Assembly (NCBI GenBank): GCA_018798825.1 | Contig: CP076354.1 | Span: 1,116,001-1,180,000, forward strand | Direction of reading: 5' to 3' | From: Ochrobactrum sp. BTU1 | GTDB taxonomy: Bacteria > Pseudomonadota > Alphaproteobacteria > Rhizobiales > Rhizobiaceae | DNA: 64,000 bases | In this document: positions 17,896 to 25,766 of the stretch, piece by piece | Numbering within the stretch: position 1 is the first letter of the stretch | How the letters are laid out: each line of letters opens with the position of its first letter | Notes under the pieces: generated by a model | Told to the model about the DNA's origin: nothing | Databases searched by the model: none | What the model saw: the letters and a program-made list of their open reading frames with translations, nothing else | Translations under genes and position numbers: made by a program

Positions 17896-18611
17896 GCTGC
17901 TGCCCTCGGCGAGAAAGCGGTTACGTCGATAATGCGATCAGCAACCTGTTCACGCACATCTTCATCGTGGAAAATGCCAAGCATTGCGACGCCTTGCGCC
18001 TTCTTGGCCTTGATGAGATCAACAACCACTGCCCTGTTTTTGGCATCGAGCGAAGCTGTCGGCTCATCAAGCAGCAACACGGGATGATCCGTGATGAAAC
18101 CACGCGCAATATTCACGCGCTGCTGCTCACCGCCAGAGAAGGTTGCAGGTGGCAATGCCCAGAGCCGTTCCGGCAGGTTGAGCTGCGCGAGCAATTCGCT
18201 TGCACGATTGCGAGCAGCATCGCGATCAACACCACGAGCCACCAATGGCTCCGCAACGACGTCGATTGCTGCCACGCGAGGCAATGTGCGCAGGAACTGG
18301 CTGACATAACCAATCGTATCACGCCGAACAGCCAGCACTTCGCGCGGATCGGCTGTTGCCAGATCCACCATACGGTCTTCGTGACGAATGAGGATAGAGC
18401 CTGCATTCACGGCGTAATTGCCATAGACCATCTTGAGAATGGAGCTCTTACCAGCACCGGAAGGTCCGCCAAGCACGGCGCATTCGCCTGCTTCCAGATT
18501 GAAGTCCACGCCACTTACGACTGGCAACTGAATGCCACCCTGCAAATGCATCGTGAAAGTCTTCGCCAGACCCGACACGGCCAACGGAGAGGATGTTCTA
18601 ACTTGTGTCAT
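17892..18611 (-). CDS. phnL: C-P lyase subunit, ABC-ATPase-like PhnL
   Basis: ABC-type ATPase subunit required with PhnG, H and I for forming ribose 1-alkylphosphonate 5-triphosphate from ATP and phosphonate. It is 239 residues, with Walker [14 protein letters not shown], the signature [16 protein letters not shown] and Walker [20 protein letters not shown] precedes the ATG at 18611. A 67-bp gap separates it from phnK, without a recognisable promoter. The downstream transferase gene overlaps it by four bases. Confidence 0.95.
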   Translation of the reverse strand: MTQVRTSSPLAVSGLAKTFTMHLQGGIQLPVVSGVDFNLEAGECAVLGGPSGAGKSSILKMVYGNYAVNAGSILIRHEDRMVDLATADPREVLAVRRDTIGYVSQFLRTLPRVAAIDVVAEPLVARGVDRDAARNRASELLAQLNLPERLWALPPATFSGGEQQRVNIARGFITDHPVLLLDEPTASLDAKNRAVVVDLIKAKKAQGVAMLGIFHDEDVREQVADRIIDVTAFSPRAAA

Positions 18612-18678
18612 TTCTCACCTCACGCATGAAGTTTCGCTAATTTACGAACAACACGCTGCAAACATCTGTTTTAATTTA

Positions 18679-19467
18679 CTAAACCTGCAGAATAGACGAC
18701 ACGAGCAGCTGCGTGTAAGGCGCTTGCGGGTCATCCAGAACGCGGTCTGTCAGGCCCTGTTCGACAATATGGCCGTCTTTCATGACCATGATGCGATGGG
18801 ACAGAAGACGCGCCACTGCGAGATCGTGGGTCACGATGACAACGGAAAGGCCGAGATCGCTCACCAGACCGCGCAGCAGGTCGAGAAGACGCGCCTGCAC
18901 GGACACGTCGAGACCGCCGGTCGGTTCATCCATAAAAACAAGACGCGGAGCCGTGACGAGATTGCGCGCAATCTGCAGACGCTGACGCATACCGCCGGAG
19001 AAAGCGCGGGGCTGGTCGTCGATGCGGTCAGCAGCGATTTCGACACGTCCGAGCCATTCAGTTGCCGTGTTGCGAATATTGCCATAATGGCGCTCGCCAA
19101 CAGCCATCAGCCGTTCACCGACATTGGCACCCGCTGAAACGGTCATGCGCAGACCATCCGAGGGATTCTGATGCACAAAGCCCCAGTCGGTACGCATCAG
19201 AAAGCGGCGTTCAGCCTCTCCGATCTTGTAAAGATCGCGGAACTCGCCATCACGCATCCGATATTCGACACTGCCCGATGTCGGTTCCAGACGTGTTGCC
19301 AGACAGTTGAGCAAAGTCGTCTTGCCCGAACCCGATTCACCAACGATGGCCAGCACTTCGCCCGGCCACAGCGAGAAATCGATATCCGCACAACCGCGAC
19401 GACTGCCATAAAACTTCGAGAGATTGCTGACTTTCAGCAGAGGTTCGACGCTCATTTCAATACTCAT
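18679..19467 (-). CDS. phnK: C-P lyase complex ATP-binding subunit PhnK
   Basis: ABC-type ATPase that docks on the PhnGHIJ core. It is 262 residues, with Walker A GESGSGKTTLLN, the signature FSGGMRQRLQIARNL and Walker B LVFMDEPTGGLD. It resembles the oligopeptide-transport ATPases. It starts at an ATG overlapping the phnJ stop (ATGA); a second in-frame ATG four codons on would also serve. In the known complex, two PhnK subunits are thought to bind PhnJ and use ATP to drive conformational change; that role is transferred by homology. Confidence 0.95.
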   Translation of the reverse strand: MSIEMSVEPLLKVSNLSKFYGSRRGCADIDFSLWPGEVLAIVGESGSGKTTLLNCLATRLEPTSGSVEYRMRDGEFRDLYKIGEAERRFLMRTDWGFVHQNPSDGLRMTVSAGANVGERLMAVGERHYGNIRNTATEWLGRVEIAADRIDDQPRAFSGGMRQRLQIARNLVTAPRLVFMDEPTGGLDVSVQARLLDLLRGLVSDLGLSVVIVTHDLAVARLLSHRIMVMKDGHIVEQGLTDRVLDDPQAPYTQLLVSSILQV

Positions 19468-20357
19468 TTCAGGGCTCCCTTGGCTGCGGCCTCATTGTTC
19501 GCTGCCAGATGGCCAAAGTGGCCAGTCGCCTGACGATCTTCACAATAATCGGTGTCGGAGCAGACAAACATCGAGCCGCCACGGTCATCGAGCACGACTT
19601 CGTCGAGATAGACACCGCGAGCGCCACACAATGCGCAAGGCTGTTTGAATTTCTGCACCTCAAATGGATGATCCTCGAAATCGAGGCTCACGACATCCGT
19701 ATAAGGCGGTACGGCATAGATGCGCTTTTCACGACCAGCACCAAAAAGCTGCAAAGCTGGCGACATATGCATCTTTGGATTGTCGAACTTGGGCGTCGGC
19801 GACGGTGCCATGACATAGCGCCCTTCGATCATCACCGGATAATCATAGGTCTTGGCGATATGGCCGTGGCGCGCGATATCTTCGTAAAGCTTCACATGCA
19901 TGAGGCCATATTCGGCAAGCGCGTGCATCTTGCGCGTTTCGGTTTCACGCGGTTCCAGAAAACGCAGCGGCTCAGGAATTGGCACCTGATAGACAATCAC
20001 CTGCCCTTCAGTCAGCGGATATTCCGGAATGCGGTGACGTGTCTGGATGATAGTCGCCTCACCCGTATGGGTTGTCACGGCAACATCGGCAGTTTTCTGG
20101 AAGAATGCCCGGATGGAAACGGCATTGGTCGTATCATCAGCGCCCTGATCGATAACTTTGAGCACGTCATCCTGACCGAGAATTGCCGCCGTCACCTGGA
20201 CGCCGCCTGTGCCCCAGCCATAAGGCATCGGCATTTCACGGCTTGCGAACGGAACCTGATAGCCCGGAATAGCAATGGCTTTCAGGATAGCACGACGGAT
20301 CATCCGCTTTGTCTGCTCGTCCAGATAGGCGAAATTGTAATTGGCTAGATCGCTCAT
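19464..20357 (-). CDS. phnJ: Carbon-phosphorus lyase catalytic subunit (radical SAM)
   Basis: Cleaves the C-P bond of ribose 1-alkylphosphonate 5-phosphate, releasing an alkane and a cyclic ribose phosphate. It is 297 residues. The four catalytic cysteines sit in CALCGARGVYLDEV and MFVCSDTDYCEDR: Cys241, Cys244 and Cys266 for the 4Fe-4S cluster and Cys272, at the same numbering as E. coli PhnJ. Gly32, the proposed glycyl-radical site, is also at position 32 (AIPGYQVPF). The enzyme therefore looks fully competent. It overlaps phnI and phnK by four bases each. Confidence 0.97.
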   Translation of the reverse strand: MSDLANYNFAYLDEQTKRMIRRAILKAIAIPGYQVPFASREMPMPYGWGTGGVQVTAAILGQDDVLKVIDQGADDTTNAVSIRAFFQKTADVAVTTHTGEATIIQTRHRIPEYPLTEGQVIVYQVPIPEPLRFLEPRETETRKMHALAEYGLMHVKLYEDIARHGHIAKTYDYPVMIEGRYVMAPSPTPKFDNPKMHMSPALQLFGAGREKRIYAVPPYTDVVSLDFEDHPFEVQKFKQPCALCGARGVYLDEVVLDDRGGSMFVCSDTDYCEDRQATGHFGHLAANNEAAAKGALK

Positions 20358-21523
20358 TCTGCTGCTTCCTTGCCTGCGGCAATATTGGCTGCTGCTTCCT
20401 TGCCTGTGCCGATATTGGCTGCTGCTTCGGTTGCCAAAACTTCAGTCTCGTTGTTCGCTTGTTCATATTCCGCACGCATACGGCGGATGAGATCGAGTTC
20501 GGCCTGAAAGTCCACGTAATGGGGCAATTTCAGATGCTCAACGAAGCCCGTCGACTGCACATTGTCGGAATGGGAAATGACGAATTCTTCGTCCTGCGCG
20601 GGTGCTGTCACATCCGCATCGAATTCGCGGACACGCAGCGCCCGGTCGCAAAGCGACATCGACATGGCTTTGCGCTCGCTTTGTCCGAACACCAGACCAT
20701 AGCCACGGGTGAACTGTGGTGCCTGCTTGGAAGAGCCTTTGAACTGGCTCACCATCTGGCATTCGGTCAGCTGAACACGGCCAAGCGAAACGGCAAAGCC
20801 GAGCTCAGGCACATCGAACTCAACCTCCACCTCGCCAATGCGGATTTCACCGACAAATGGATGCGTGTTGCCATAACCGCGCTGCGTGGAATAACCCAGC
20901 GCCAGCAGGAAGCCTTCATCACCGCGCGCCAAAGCCTGCAAGCGCAAATCTCGCGGCATCGGGAACGTCCACGGTTCGCGGGTAAGATCGCCCGGCTCAT
21001 GCCCTTCCGGCATCGCACCGTCTTCTTCGATCATGCCGTTGACACCGAGAATATCGGTCACGCGTGGCGTTTCTTCAGGCTCAGTCGCACGCACTTCCGG
21101 CTCGGGAACACTGACATCACCCGCCAGTTCCGGATCAAGCAGACGATGCGTGTAGTCAAATGTCGGTCCCAACAGCTGCCCGCCGGGCAGATCTTTATAG
21201 GTGGCCGAAATGCGGCGTTCGATAAGCATATTCGCGGTCTCAAGGGGTAGCGAATAGCCAAAACGCGGCAAGGTTGTGCGGTAGGCACGAACCAGAAAGA
21301 TTGCCTCAATCAGATCGCCCCGCGACTGGCGCACGGCAAGTGCTGCGAGTTCTCGGTCATAAAGCGAACCTTCGGCCATGACGCGATCAACGGCGAGACC
21401 CAGCTGTTCAGCAATCTGGTCAAGACGCAACGCCGGAACCGAACGGTCACCACGACGGCGATCATCAAGCAGACGGTGGGCATTGCGGATGGCGGTTTCA
21501 CCGCCCTTTACAGCAACATACAT
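20354..21523 (-). CDS. phnI: C-P lyase core subunit PhnI
   Basis: Core subunit of the PhnGHIJ complex, a nucleosidase-like partner in displacing adenine of ATP by phosphonate. It is 389 residues, beginning MYVAVKGGETAIRNAHRLL, the family N-terminus. Other conserved stretches are LRLDQIAEQLGLAVDRVM, SLYDRELAALAVRQ and VEFDVPELGFAVSLGR. The C-terminal 25 residues are a low-complexity tail containing a repeated EAAANI-GK unit, created by a 30-bp tandem duplication at 20361-20430. It follows phnH by 3 nt and overlaps phnJ. Confidence 0.95.
   Translation of the reverse strand: MYVAVKGGETAIRNAHRLLDDRRRGDRSVPALRLDQIAEQLGLAVDRVMAEGSLYDRELAALAVRQSRGDLIEAIFLVRAYRTTLPRFGYSLPLETANMLIERRISATYKDLPGGQLLGPTFDYTHRLLDPELAGDVSVPEPEVRATEPEETPRVTDILGVNGMIEEDGAMPEGHEPGDLTREPWTFPMPRDLRLQALARGDEGFLLALGYSTQRGYGNTHPFVGEIRIGEVEVEFDVPELGFAVSLGRVQLTECQMVSQFKGSSKQAPQFTRGYGLVFGQSERKAMSMSLCDRALRVREFDADVTAPAQDEEFVISHSDNVQSTGFVEHLKLPHYVDFQAELDLIRRMRAEYEQANNETEVLATEAAANIGTGKEAAANIAAGKEAAE
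20361..20430 (-). repeat. 30-bp tandem repeat encoding the PhnI tail
   Basis: Two 30-bp units (20361-20390, 20391-20420) and a third partial unit, beginning GCTGCTTCCTTGCCTG. They differ at a few positions and keep the frame, so they add ten-residue repeats to the PhnI C-terminus. Confidence 0.9.
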
Positions 21524-21526
21524 GGA

Positions 21527-22198
21527 TTAGCCCTCAATCTTTTCGACAGCATGATCTTTTCCGAAAACCGGTTCCCACTTTTCGGGATCATGCTCCAAAC
21601 TTGCTATACGCGTGGTGCGGGGAAGCGCTGCGACTTTGCCGTCAGCGACGAGCACCAGATCGATACCCAGCGGAAACAACGCGCCATTCTCACGCCATTG
21701 CGCAGCAAAATCCTGCGGCAAACCATCAACAGTCAGCACAGTTTCATCCTTGATGCCCGGGCCTTTGAGGCTGAAACCCTGCCCACTCGTCAACGACGAA
21801 ACTGCTAGAAAAACAGTCGTCGAACGATCCGGAAATTCAGGGTCTCCCTGCGCGAAGGAAGAAAGTGCCGGCAACGATTGCGTATCCGTTACAAGTGCGA
21901 ACTGCGCTTTCGACTGATCGCCGACGATTGGTGCACCAGTATGGAATGTCAGCCATGCCGTCGCATCCTGATTGGCTGCTATTTCGGCATCGACCCAGAC
22001 GCTTGCGTCGTGATCAAGAAGCGTTGCTGCGATCAGGCCAAGCTCAGGCGTAAGCGGCTTTGATGGCGCAGCCGCACTAGGCAGCGAATGGATACGACCA
22101 GGATTGGCCATTGCGTGCATGACTGCATGAAACGCCGACTGCGCTTCATTGACTGGATCAGCCAGTCCGCCTTCAAATGCAGAAGAAGAATGGAGCAT
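21527..22198 (-). CDS. phnH: C-P lyase subunit PhnH, with a repeat-encoded tail
   Basis: PLP-transferase-fold subunit of the C-P lyase core, 223 residues. The family body runs from MLHSSSAFEGGLADPVNEAQ to the usual end ALPRTTRIASL (about residue 200). The next residues, EHDPEKWEPVFGKDHA, are the translation of a 47-bp palindromic intergenic-type repeat (21548-21594), followed by VEKIEG and the stop. E. coli PhnH is about 194 residues, so the tail is an added extension. GGGGAG precedes the ATG at 22198, which overlaps the phnG stop by one base. The body looks intact; whether the tail affects complex assembly is unknown. Confidence 0.95.
   Translation of the reverse strand: MLHSSSAFEGGLADPVNEAQSAFHAVMHAMANPGRIHSLPSAAAPSKPLTPELGLIAATLLDHDASVWVDAEIAANQDATAWLTFHTGAPIVGDQSKAQFALVTDTQSLPALSSFAQGDPEFPDRSTTVFLAVSSLTSGQGFSLKGPGIKDETVLTVDGLPQDFAAQWRENGALFPLGIDLVLVADGKVAALPRTTRIASLEHDPEKWEPVFGKDHAVEKIEG
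21548..21594 (-). repeat. 47-bp palindromic repeat inside the phnH coding sequence
   Basis: The ends AGCATGATC and GATCATGCT are exact inverse complements, with inner arms CCGAAAA and TTTTCGG. It differs by one base from the copy between the phnE genes (12607-12653). It lies within the 3' end of phnH and remains in frame. Confidence 0.95.
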
Positions 22199-22725
22199 CA
22201 GTTGTCTCCCCGAACCATTGTGAAGAAATCGACCTTCGTGGCAGCAGCTTCGCCGCGCCGTTTTGCATCCGCAGTATCGACACGACCACGCAATGCGTTG
22301 AGCACACTGCTTTCGATCGCATCGCGGGTAGCCTCATCGAGCCAGAGCGCATCAAACAATGCAGCCAGCTTCGCCTTTTCCTGATCACGTCCCAGCGCAT
22401 AGGAATGCCCAACCGAGCCATTCGCCAGACGAACAGTTGCGCGGGTGACGGTTGCCTCGCCAACATTGAACGGAGCACCGCCACCGCCAATACGACCGCG
22501 CATCATAACCAGTCCGGTTTCAGGACCACGCAAAACTTCAAATTCAGGCTTGTCTGCCCAGTTCTGCCAGAACGTTTTCAATTCTTCGCCGCTTGCGCGA
22601 GCGAGAAGCGCCATACTGGCCTGACGTGCTGCTTGCGTTGCATCCGGCGCCAAATTGCTTCCAGCGGTGGAGCCACCTCCACTTTCAACTGTGCTGTGCC
22701 GCGTAGTATGCCCCATCGTGTTCAT
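22198..22725 (-). CDS. phnG: C-P lyase subunit PhnG
   Basis: First gene of the C-P lyase operon; core subunit with PhnH, I and J. It is 175 residues. The first 30 (MNTMGHTTRHSTVESGGG) are a polar extension before the conserved ARQASMALLARASGEEL. Further family features are LRGPETGLVMMRGRIGGGG, the conserved NVGEATVTRATVRL, and SYALGRDQEKAKLAALFDAL. The start at 22725 has a GGCGGA-type site; an ATG three codons later is an alternative. Its upstream gap carries a PhoB-like box and a palindrome shared with phnF. Confidence 0.93.
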   Translation of the reverse strand: MNTMGHTTRHSTVESGGGSTAGSNLAPDATQAARQASMALLARASGEELKTFWQNWADKPEFEVLRGPETGLVMMRGRIGGGGAPFNVGEATVTRATVRLANGSVGHSYALGRDQEKAKLAALFDALWLDEATRDAIESSVLNALRGRVDTADAKRRGEAAATKVDFFTMVRGDN

Positions 22726-22769
22726 GAGCTTATCCGCCCTATCTAATCCGGTTGACTTGATCGCCTTAA

Positions 22770-22789
22770 TTGTCTATTCATATAGACAA
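22770..22789. promoter_or_regulatory. Inverted repeat, probable PhnF operator
   Basis: TTGTCTAT-TCAT-ATAGACAA: perfect 8-bp arms with 4 bp between. It lies between phnG and phnF, downstream of the PhoB-like box as seen from phnG. The TATAGAC core resembles operators of the HutC/PhnF branch of GntR regulators, so repression of phnG and of phnF itself is likely. Confidence 0.7.
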
Positions 22790-22821
22790 CTATACAATAC
22801 CAGAATGAATACACCCTGCCA

Positions 22822-22839
22822 ATGACAGGACGATGACAA
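22822..22839 (-). promoter_or_regulatory. PhoB box upstream of phnG
   Basis: On the minus strand TTGTCAT-CGTC-CTGTCAT, one mismatch from the Pho-box consensus CTGTCAT-N4-CTGTCAT. A third ATGACAA heptamer (plus strand) follows at 22843, overlapping the phnF start. Orientation activates phnG, indicating phosphate-starvation control. Confidence 0.8.
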
Positions 22840-22842
22840 TTG

Positions 22843-23628
22843 ATGACAAAGGCGCAGATGAAAAAGAGCGGACGGATTGAGAGAAACAGCGGTGTAGCCA
22901 TCTGGCGGCAGATTGCCGACGAGATACGCGGCGACATCATGGCCGGGAAACTTGCTACGGGCGCGCGTATGCCAGCCGAAATGGACCTGGCAGAACGATT
23001 TGGCGTCAATCGCCATACCGTGCGCAGCGCAATTGCGGCTCTTACGCAGGAAGGTGTATTGCGCGCGGAACAAGGACGCGGCACTTTTATCGCCAATGCA
23101 AAACGCCTTACCTACCAGATCGGGCGCCGCACTCGTATTTCGCAATCGCTGGCTTCGCAGGTACGCGACATGAAGGGCGCATTACTCGCTTCCGACACAG
23201 TGCCCGCTTCTCAAGACATAGCCGAAGCTCTTGCAATTGAGATCGGTTCACCTGTTACGCAACTGGAAACCTTACACAGTGCCGACGGACGCCCTGTGTC
23301 GCGCGCTACACTTTGGATCAGCGCCGAAAAATTTCCGGAAATCACCACGGACTATGCAGAGAGTGGTTCTGTCACCTTGGCTTTCAGAAAAGCAGGTCTT
23401 ACGGATTATTTCCGCAAATCGACAATCATATCCGCCCGACATGCAGATTCTGATGATCTGAAACATTTAAAACTTTCGCCAGGCGCCATTGTGCTGACAG
23501 CCAAAGCTATCAATGTGAACACGGATGGGGAACCGATCCAATATTCGCTCACCCGGTTCTCTGCAGACAATATGGAATTCTCAATCGAGACTTATCCCGG
23601 CGATCCTCAGATGAATGACATGAGCTAG
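22843..23628 (+). CDS. phnF: GntR/HutC-family regulator of the phosphonate operon
   Basis: A 261-residue repressor-type protein, divergent from phnG. The winged helix spans about residues 18-85: VAIWRQIADEIRGDIMAGKL, GARMPAEMDLAERFGVNRHT and VLRAEQGRGTFI. The C-terminal UTRA effector domain includes LETLHSADGRPVSRATLWIS and ends in QYSLTRFSADNMEF. I start at the ATG at 22843; TTG at 22840 and ATG at 22858 (behind AAAGG) are alternatives. Its own start overlaps the last heptamer of the PhoB box region, so activation of phnG and expression of phnF may interfere. A terminator follows at 23756. Confidence 0.92.
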   Translation: MTKAQMKKSGRIERNSGVAIWRQIADEIRGDIMAGKLATGARMPAEMDLAERFGVNRHTVRSAIAALTQEGVLRAEQGRGTFIANAKRLTYQIGRRTRISQSLASQVRDMKGALLASDTVPASQDIAEALAIEIGSPVTQLETLHSADGRPVSRATLWISAEKFPEITTDYAESGSVTLAFRKAGLTDYFRKSTIISARHADSDDLKHLKLSPGAIVLTAKAINVNTDGEPIQYSLTRFSADNMEFSIETYPGDPQMNDMS

Positions 23629-23755
23629 ATCGTGCTGATTCAGATACTGCCAAAACCAGCCCAGAAGCTGCTTTAATCACACACTGGTGGTCTGATTCTA
23701 ATATTTGCTCAGCATAAGTGTCAGCCGGGATTCAAACGACAAACTCAATCCACTA

Positions 23756-23775
23756 GGGCGCTGTGCGCCCTTTTT
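23756..23775 (+). terminator. Rho-independent terminator after phnF
   Basis: GGGCGC, loop TGT, GCGCCC, TTTTT. It lies 128 bp after the phnF stop. The 3' half can also pair with GGCGC further on. Confidence 0.75.
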
Positions 23776-23822
23776 GGCGCACAAAAGTCGCTCTAACACT
23801 TTATATTTACAGCATAGTTTTA

Positions 23823-23845
23823 CCTTAAACTGATTCAGTTTAAGG
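23823..23845. promoter_or_regulatory. Perfect 23-bp palindrome upstream of arsC-like gene
   Basis: Arms CCTTAAACTGA and TCAGTTTAAGG around a single T, 36 bp before the arsC-like start. No T-run follows, so it is unlikely to be a terminator. It may be the operator of an unlinked regulator. Confidence 0.55.
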
Positions 23846-23881
23846 AATTATTCTGTAACTAATTCAGGCAGGAAAACGCCG

Positions 23882-24295
23882 ATGACAGTGACTATTTTTC
23901 ACAACCCTAAATGCGGCACTTCGCGCAATACGCTGGCAATCATCCGCGCCAGTGGTGAAGAACCAGTCATCATCGAATATGTACAAAACCCGCCTACACG
24001 GGAACGTCTGACAGGGCTTCTGGCGGCCATGAATGTAAAGCCGCGGGAATTGTTGCGCGAGAAAGGCACACCTTATGTCGAACTCAACTTGTCTGACCCG
24101 AAATGGAGCGATGACGCGCTGATCGACTTCATGATGGCTCATCCAATCCTGATCAATCGGCCTATTGTAGAAACACCGCTCGGCACGAGACTATGCCGCC
24201 CTTCAGAACTGGTTCTGCCTCTTCTGGAAAATCCCGTTGCTTCATTCACGAAAGAAGACGGCGAGCAGATCACATATCCGGATAGACCACGCTGA
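23882..24295 (+). CDS. arsC: Arsenate reductase (glutaredoxin-dependent type)
   Basis: ArsC-family thioredoxin-fold protein of 137 residues. The catalytic cysteine lies in FHNPKCGTSRNTL (Cys11). The arginines of the arsenate site are represented in INRPIVETPLGTRLCRPSE, with two Arg at equivalent spacing. It reduces arsenate to arsenite using glutaredoxin, if the annotation by homology holds; some family members (YffB/Spx types) have other roles, but the motifs here match true ArsC. No arsR, arsB or acr3 is adjacent, so it is an orphan. AGGAAA precedes the start and a perfect palindrome lies in the promoter region. Confidence 0.87.
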   Translation: MTVTIFHNPKCGTSRNTLAIIRASGEEPVIIEYVQNPPTRERLTGLLAAMNVKPRELLREKGTPYVELNLSDPKWSDDALIDFMMAHPILINRPIVETPLGTRLCRPSELVLPLLENPVASFTKEDGEQITYPDRPR

Positions 24296-24303
24296 TAAGC
24301 CTC

Positions 24304-24412
24304 TTTAGAGCGGTTTCTGTTAAAACCGAATCATTGGAACTGCTCTATCTCTTTGTTTTTACGCGCATCTTGCTCCGAAAACCGGTTCGCATTTGTGAGG
24401 ATGCGCTTTAAA
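24304..24412 (-). repeat. Palindromic dispersed repeat, long form
   Basis: TTTAGAGCGG at the left and GCGCTTTAAA at the right as near-inverse ends, with CCGAAAACCGGTTCGCAT inside. It is homologous to the complement of 3238-3343. It lies between arsC and the ssb terminator, just outside the phn locus. Confidence 0.65.
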
Positions 24413-24465
24413 TGCGCTCCTAGTTTGGCTTTCTTTGATTTTGGCCGCTAACAACCAATAGAAAA

Positions 24466-24485
24466 GGCGCTGTAAAAACAGCGCC
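24466..24485 (-). terminator. Rho-independent terminator of ssb
   Basis: GGCGCTG, loop TAAAAA, CAGCGCC; on the minus strand it is followed by TTTTC. It is 39 bp past the ssb stop. Confidence 0.85.
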
Positions 24486-24523
24486 TTATCGTGTTTATCT
24501 TATAAAGCAGATTATATCCGCTC

Positions 24524-25045
24524 TCAGAATGGAATTTCGTCGTCGAGATCGCGGGAGAAACCACCGCCGCCGCCACCCTGATTGGATGGGCCGGAGGAAC
24601 CGAAATCACCACCGCCGCCGGAATAATCCGACATCTGGTTGCGATTGCCACCGCCACCACCGCCGAATGAGCGACCTTCGCCGCCGCCTTCACCACGGCC
24701 ATCGAGCATCTGAAGCTCGCCGCGGAACTTCTGCAACACGATTTCGGTGCTGTAGCGGTCGTTTCCGTTCTGGTCCTGCCACTTGCGGGTCTGGAGCGCG
24801 CCTTCGATATAAACCTTGGCACCCTTTTTCAGATACTGCTCGGCAACCTTGGCAAGATTTTCGTTGAAAATGACAACGCTGTGCCATTCGGTACGATCCT
24901 TGCGTTCGCCGGTCTGACGGTCGCGCCAGCTTTCCGAAGTCGCAATGCGCAGATTGGCGATCTGATCACCTGAATTGAGGCGACGAATTTCAGGATCGGC
25001 ACCAAGATTGCCGACCAGAATGACTTTGTTGACGCTACCAGCCAT
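24524..25045 (-). CDS. ssb: Single-stranded DNA-binding protein
   Basis: Coats single-stranded DNA during replication, repair and recombination and recruits partners. It is 173 residues. The OB fold covers about 1-110 ([40 protein letters not shown]). A glycine-rich flexible linker of about 50 residues follows, with the acidic tip DLDDEIPF that binds other repair proteins at the end. It is divergent from uvrA. A LexA-type box lies 211 bp upstream of the start, consistent with SOS induction of one promoter. Confidence 0.97.
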   Translation of the reverse strand: MAGSVNKVILVGNLGADPEIRRLNSGDQIANLRIATSESWRDRQTGERKDRTEWHSVVIFNENLAKVAEQYLKKGAKVYIEGALQTRKWQDQNGNDRYSTEIVLQKFRGELQMLDGRGEGGGEGRSFGGGGGGNRNQMSDYSGGGGDFGSSGPSNQGGGGGGFSRDLDDEIPF

Positions 25046-25255
25046 CGAAAACTTACTCCGGGTCTCGCAAGCACGCCTTCCCGCACGTCTTCATCCAGAC
25101 TTCATCCAGATTTATCCAGACAAGGGGTGCTGTCCAAAATAAAGATCAGGCGCAACCATGCGCCATCACCAGAAACTCAGCAAACACTCTACAACAGCCA
25201 CTCTCCATGCGCTCTCATTGGAGGGGCTATTTTAATAGTGTTCCACAGAAGTTAT

Positions 25256-25270
25256 GTTCTTGTTTTGTTC
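25256..25270. promoter_or_regulatory. LexA (SOS) box, ssb side
   Basis: GTTC-TTGTTTT-GTTC, an exact match to the alphaproteobacterial SOS box GTTC-N7-GTTC, located 211 bp upstream of ssb. Confidence 0.7.
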
Positions 25271-25751
25271 GAAATGCAATAACTACTGACAATTTTCAGC
25301 AGATAATTCCTGAGAGAACAGAGATAAGCCCTGCCGCTCACTGTTTATTAGGCGCGCAGGGCTTGGGGTTGAGCAATGCTCTCATATCGACAGTACTTCG
25401 CCGATAAATCTAATCGGAAATCTGAGGTACGAGACCATATTTCCGCGCATGTTTTAAATTTTCTGCAATTACCTGTTTCAATCAAAAATGCATCATTCCT
25501 TGCAGATGAGGCAGCTATGACCGCAGACAATTGTGCTTTCATCAATATGAAAGCTAGGCAACGTAGTCAGGTGGACTCATGCTCCTTTACCTCCCTGTTG
25601 CGTTGGCTCGACTGACTGGGACCTCTTGTCGATATCGTTTCATCCCTTCCGATATCTCCCCATTCAGCGAGTAAATGTAGTCTGCTCCTGTCAGGAGTAA
25701 CAGTCAACGCTCTTGCGTTCACATTTCGTATCGCCTATCAGAAGGCTGGTT

Positions 25752-25766
25752 GTTCGATCTTTGTTC
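25752..25766. promoter_or_regulatory. LexA (SOS) box upstream of uvrA
   Basis: GTTC-GATCTTT-GTTC, an exact GTTC-N7-GTTC match 134 bp before the uvrA start. uvrA is a classic SOS gene in this class. Confidence 0.82.

Noticed and set aside
25376..25615. A 79-codon plus-strand frame in the ssb-uvrA gap
   Set aside because: No ribosome-binding site, mixed composition and no recognisable domain; it is retained only as part of an unexplained intergenic region.
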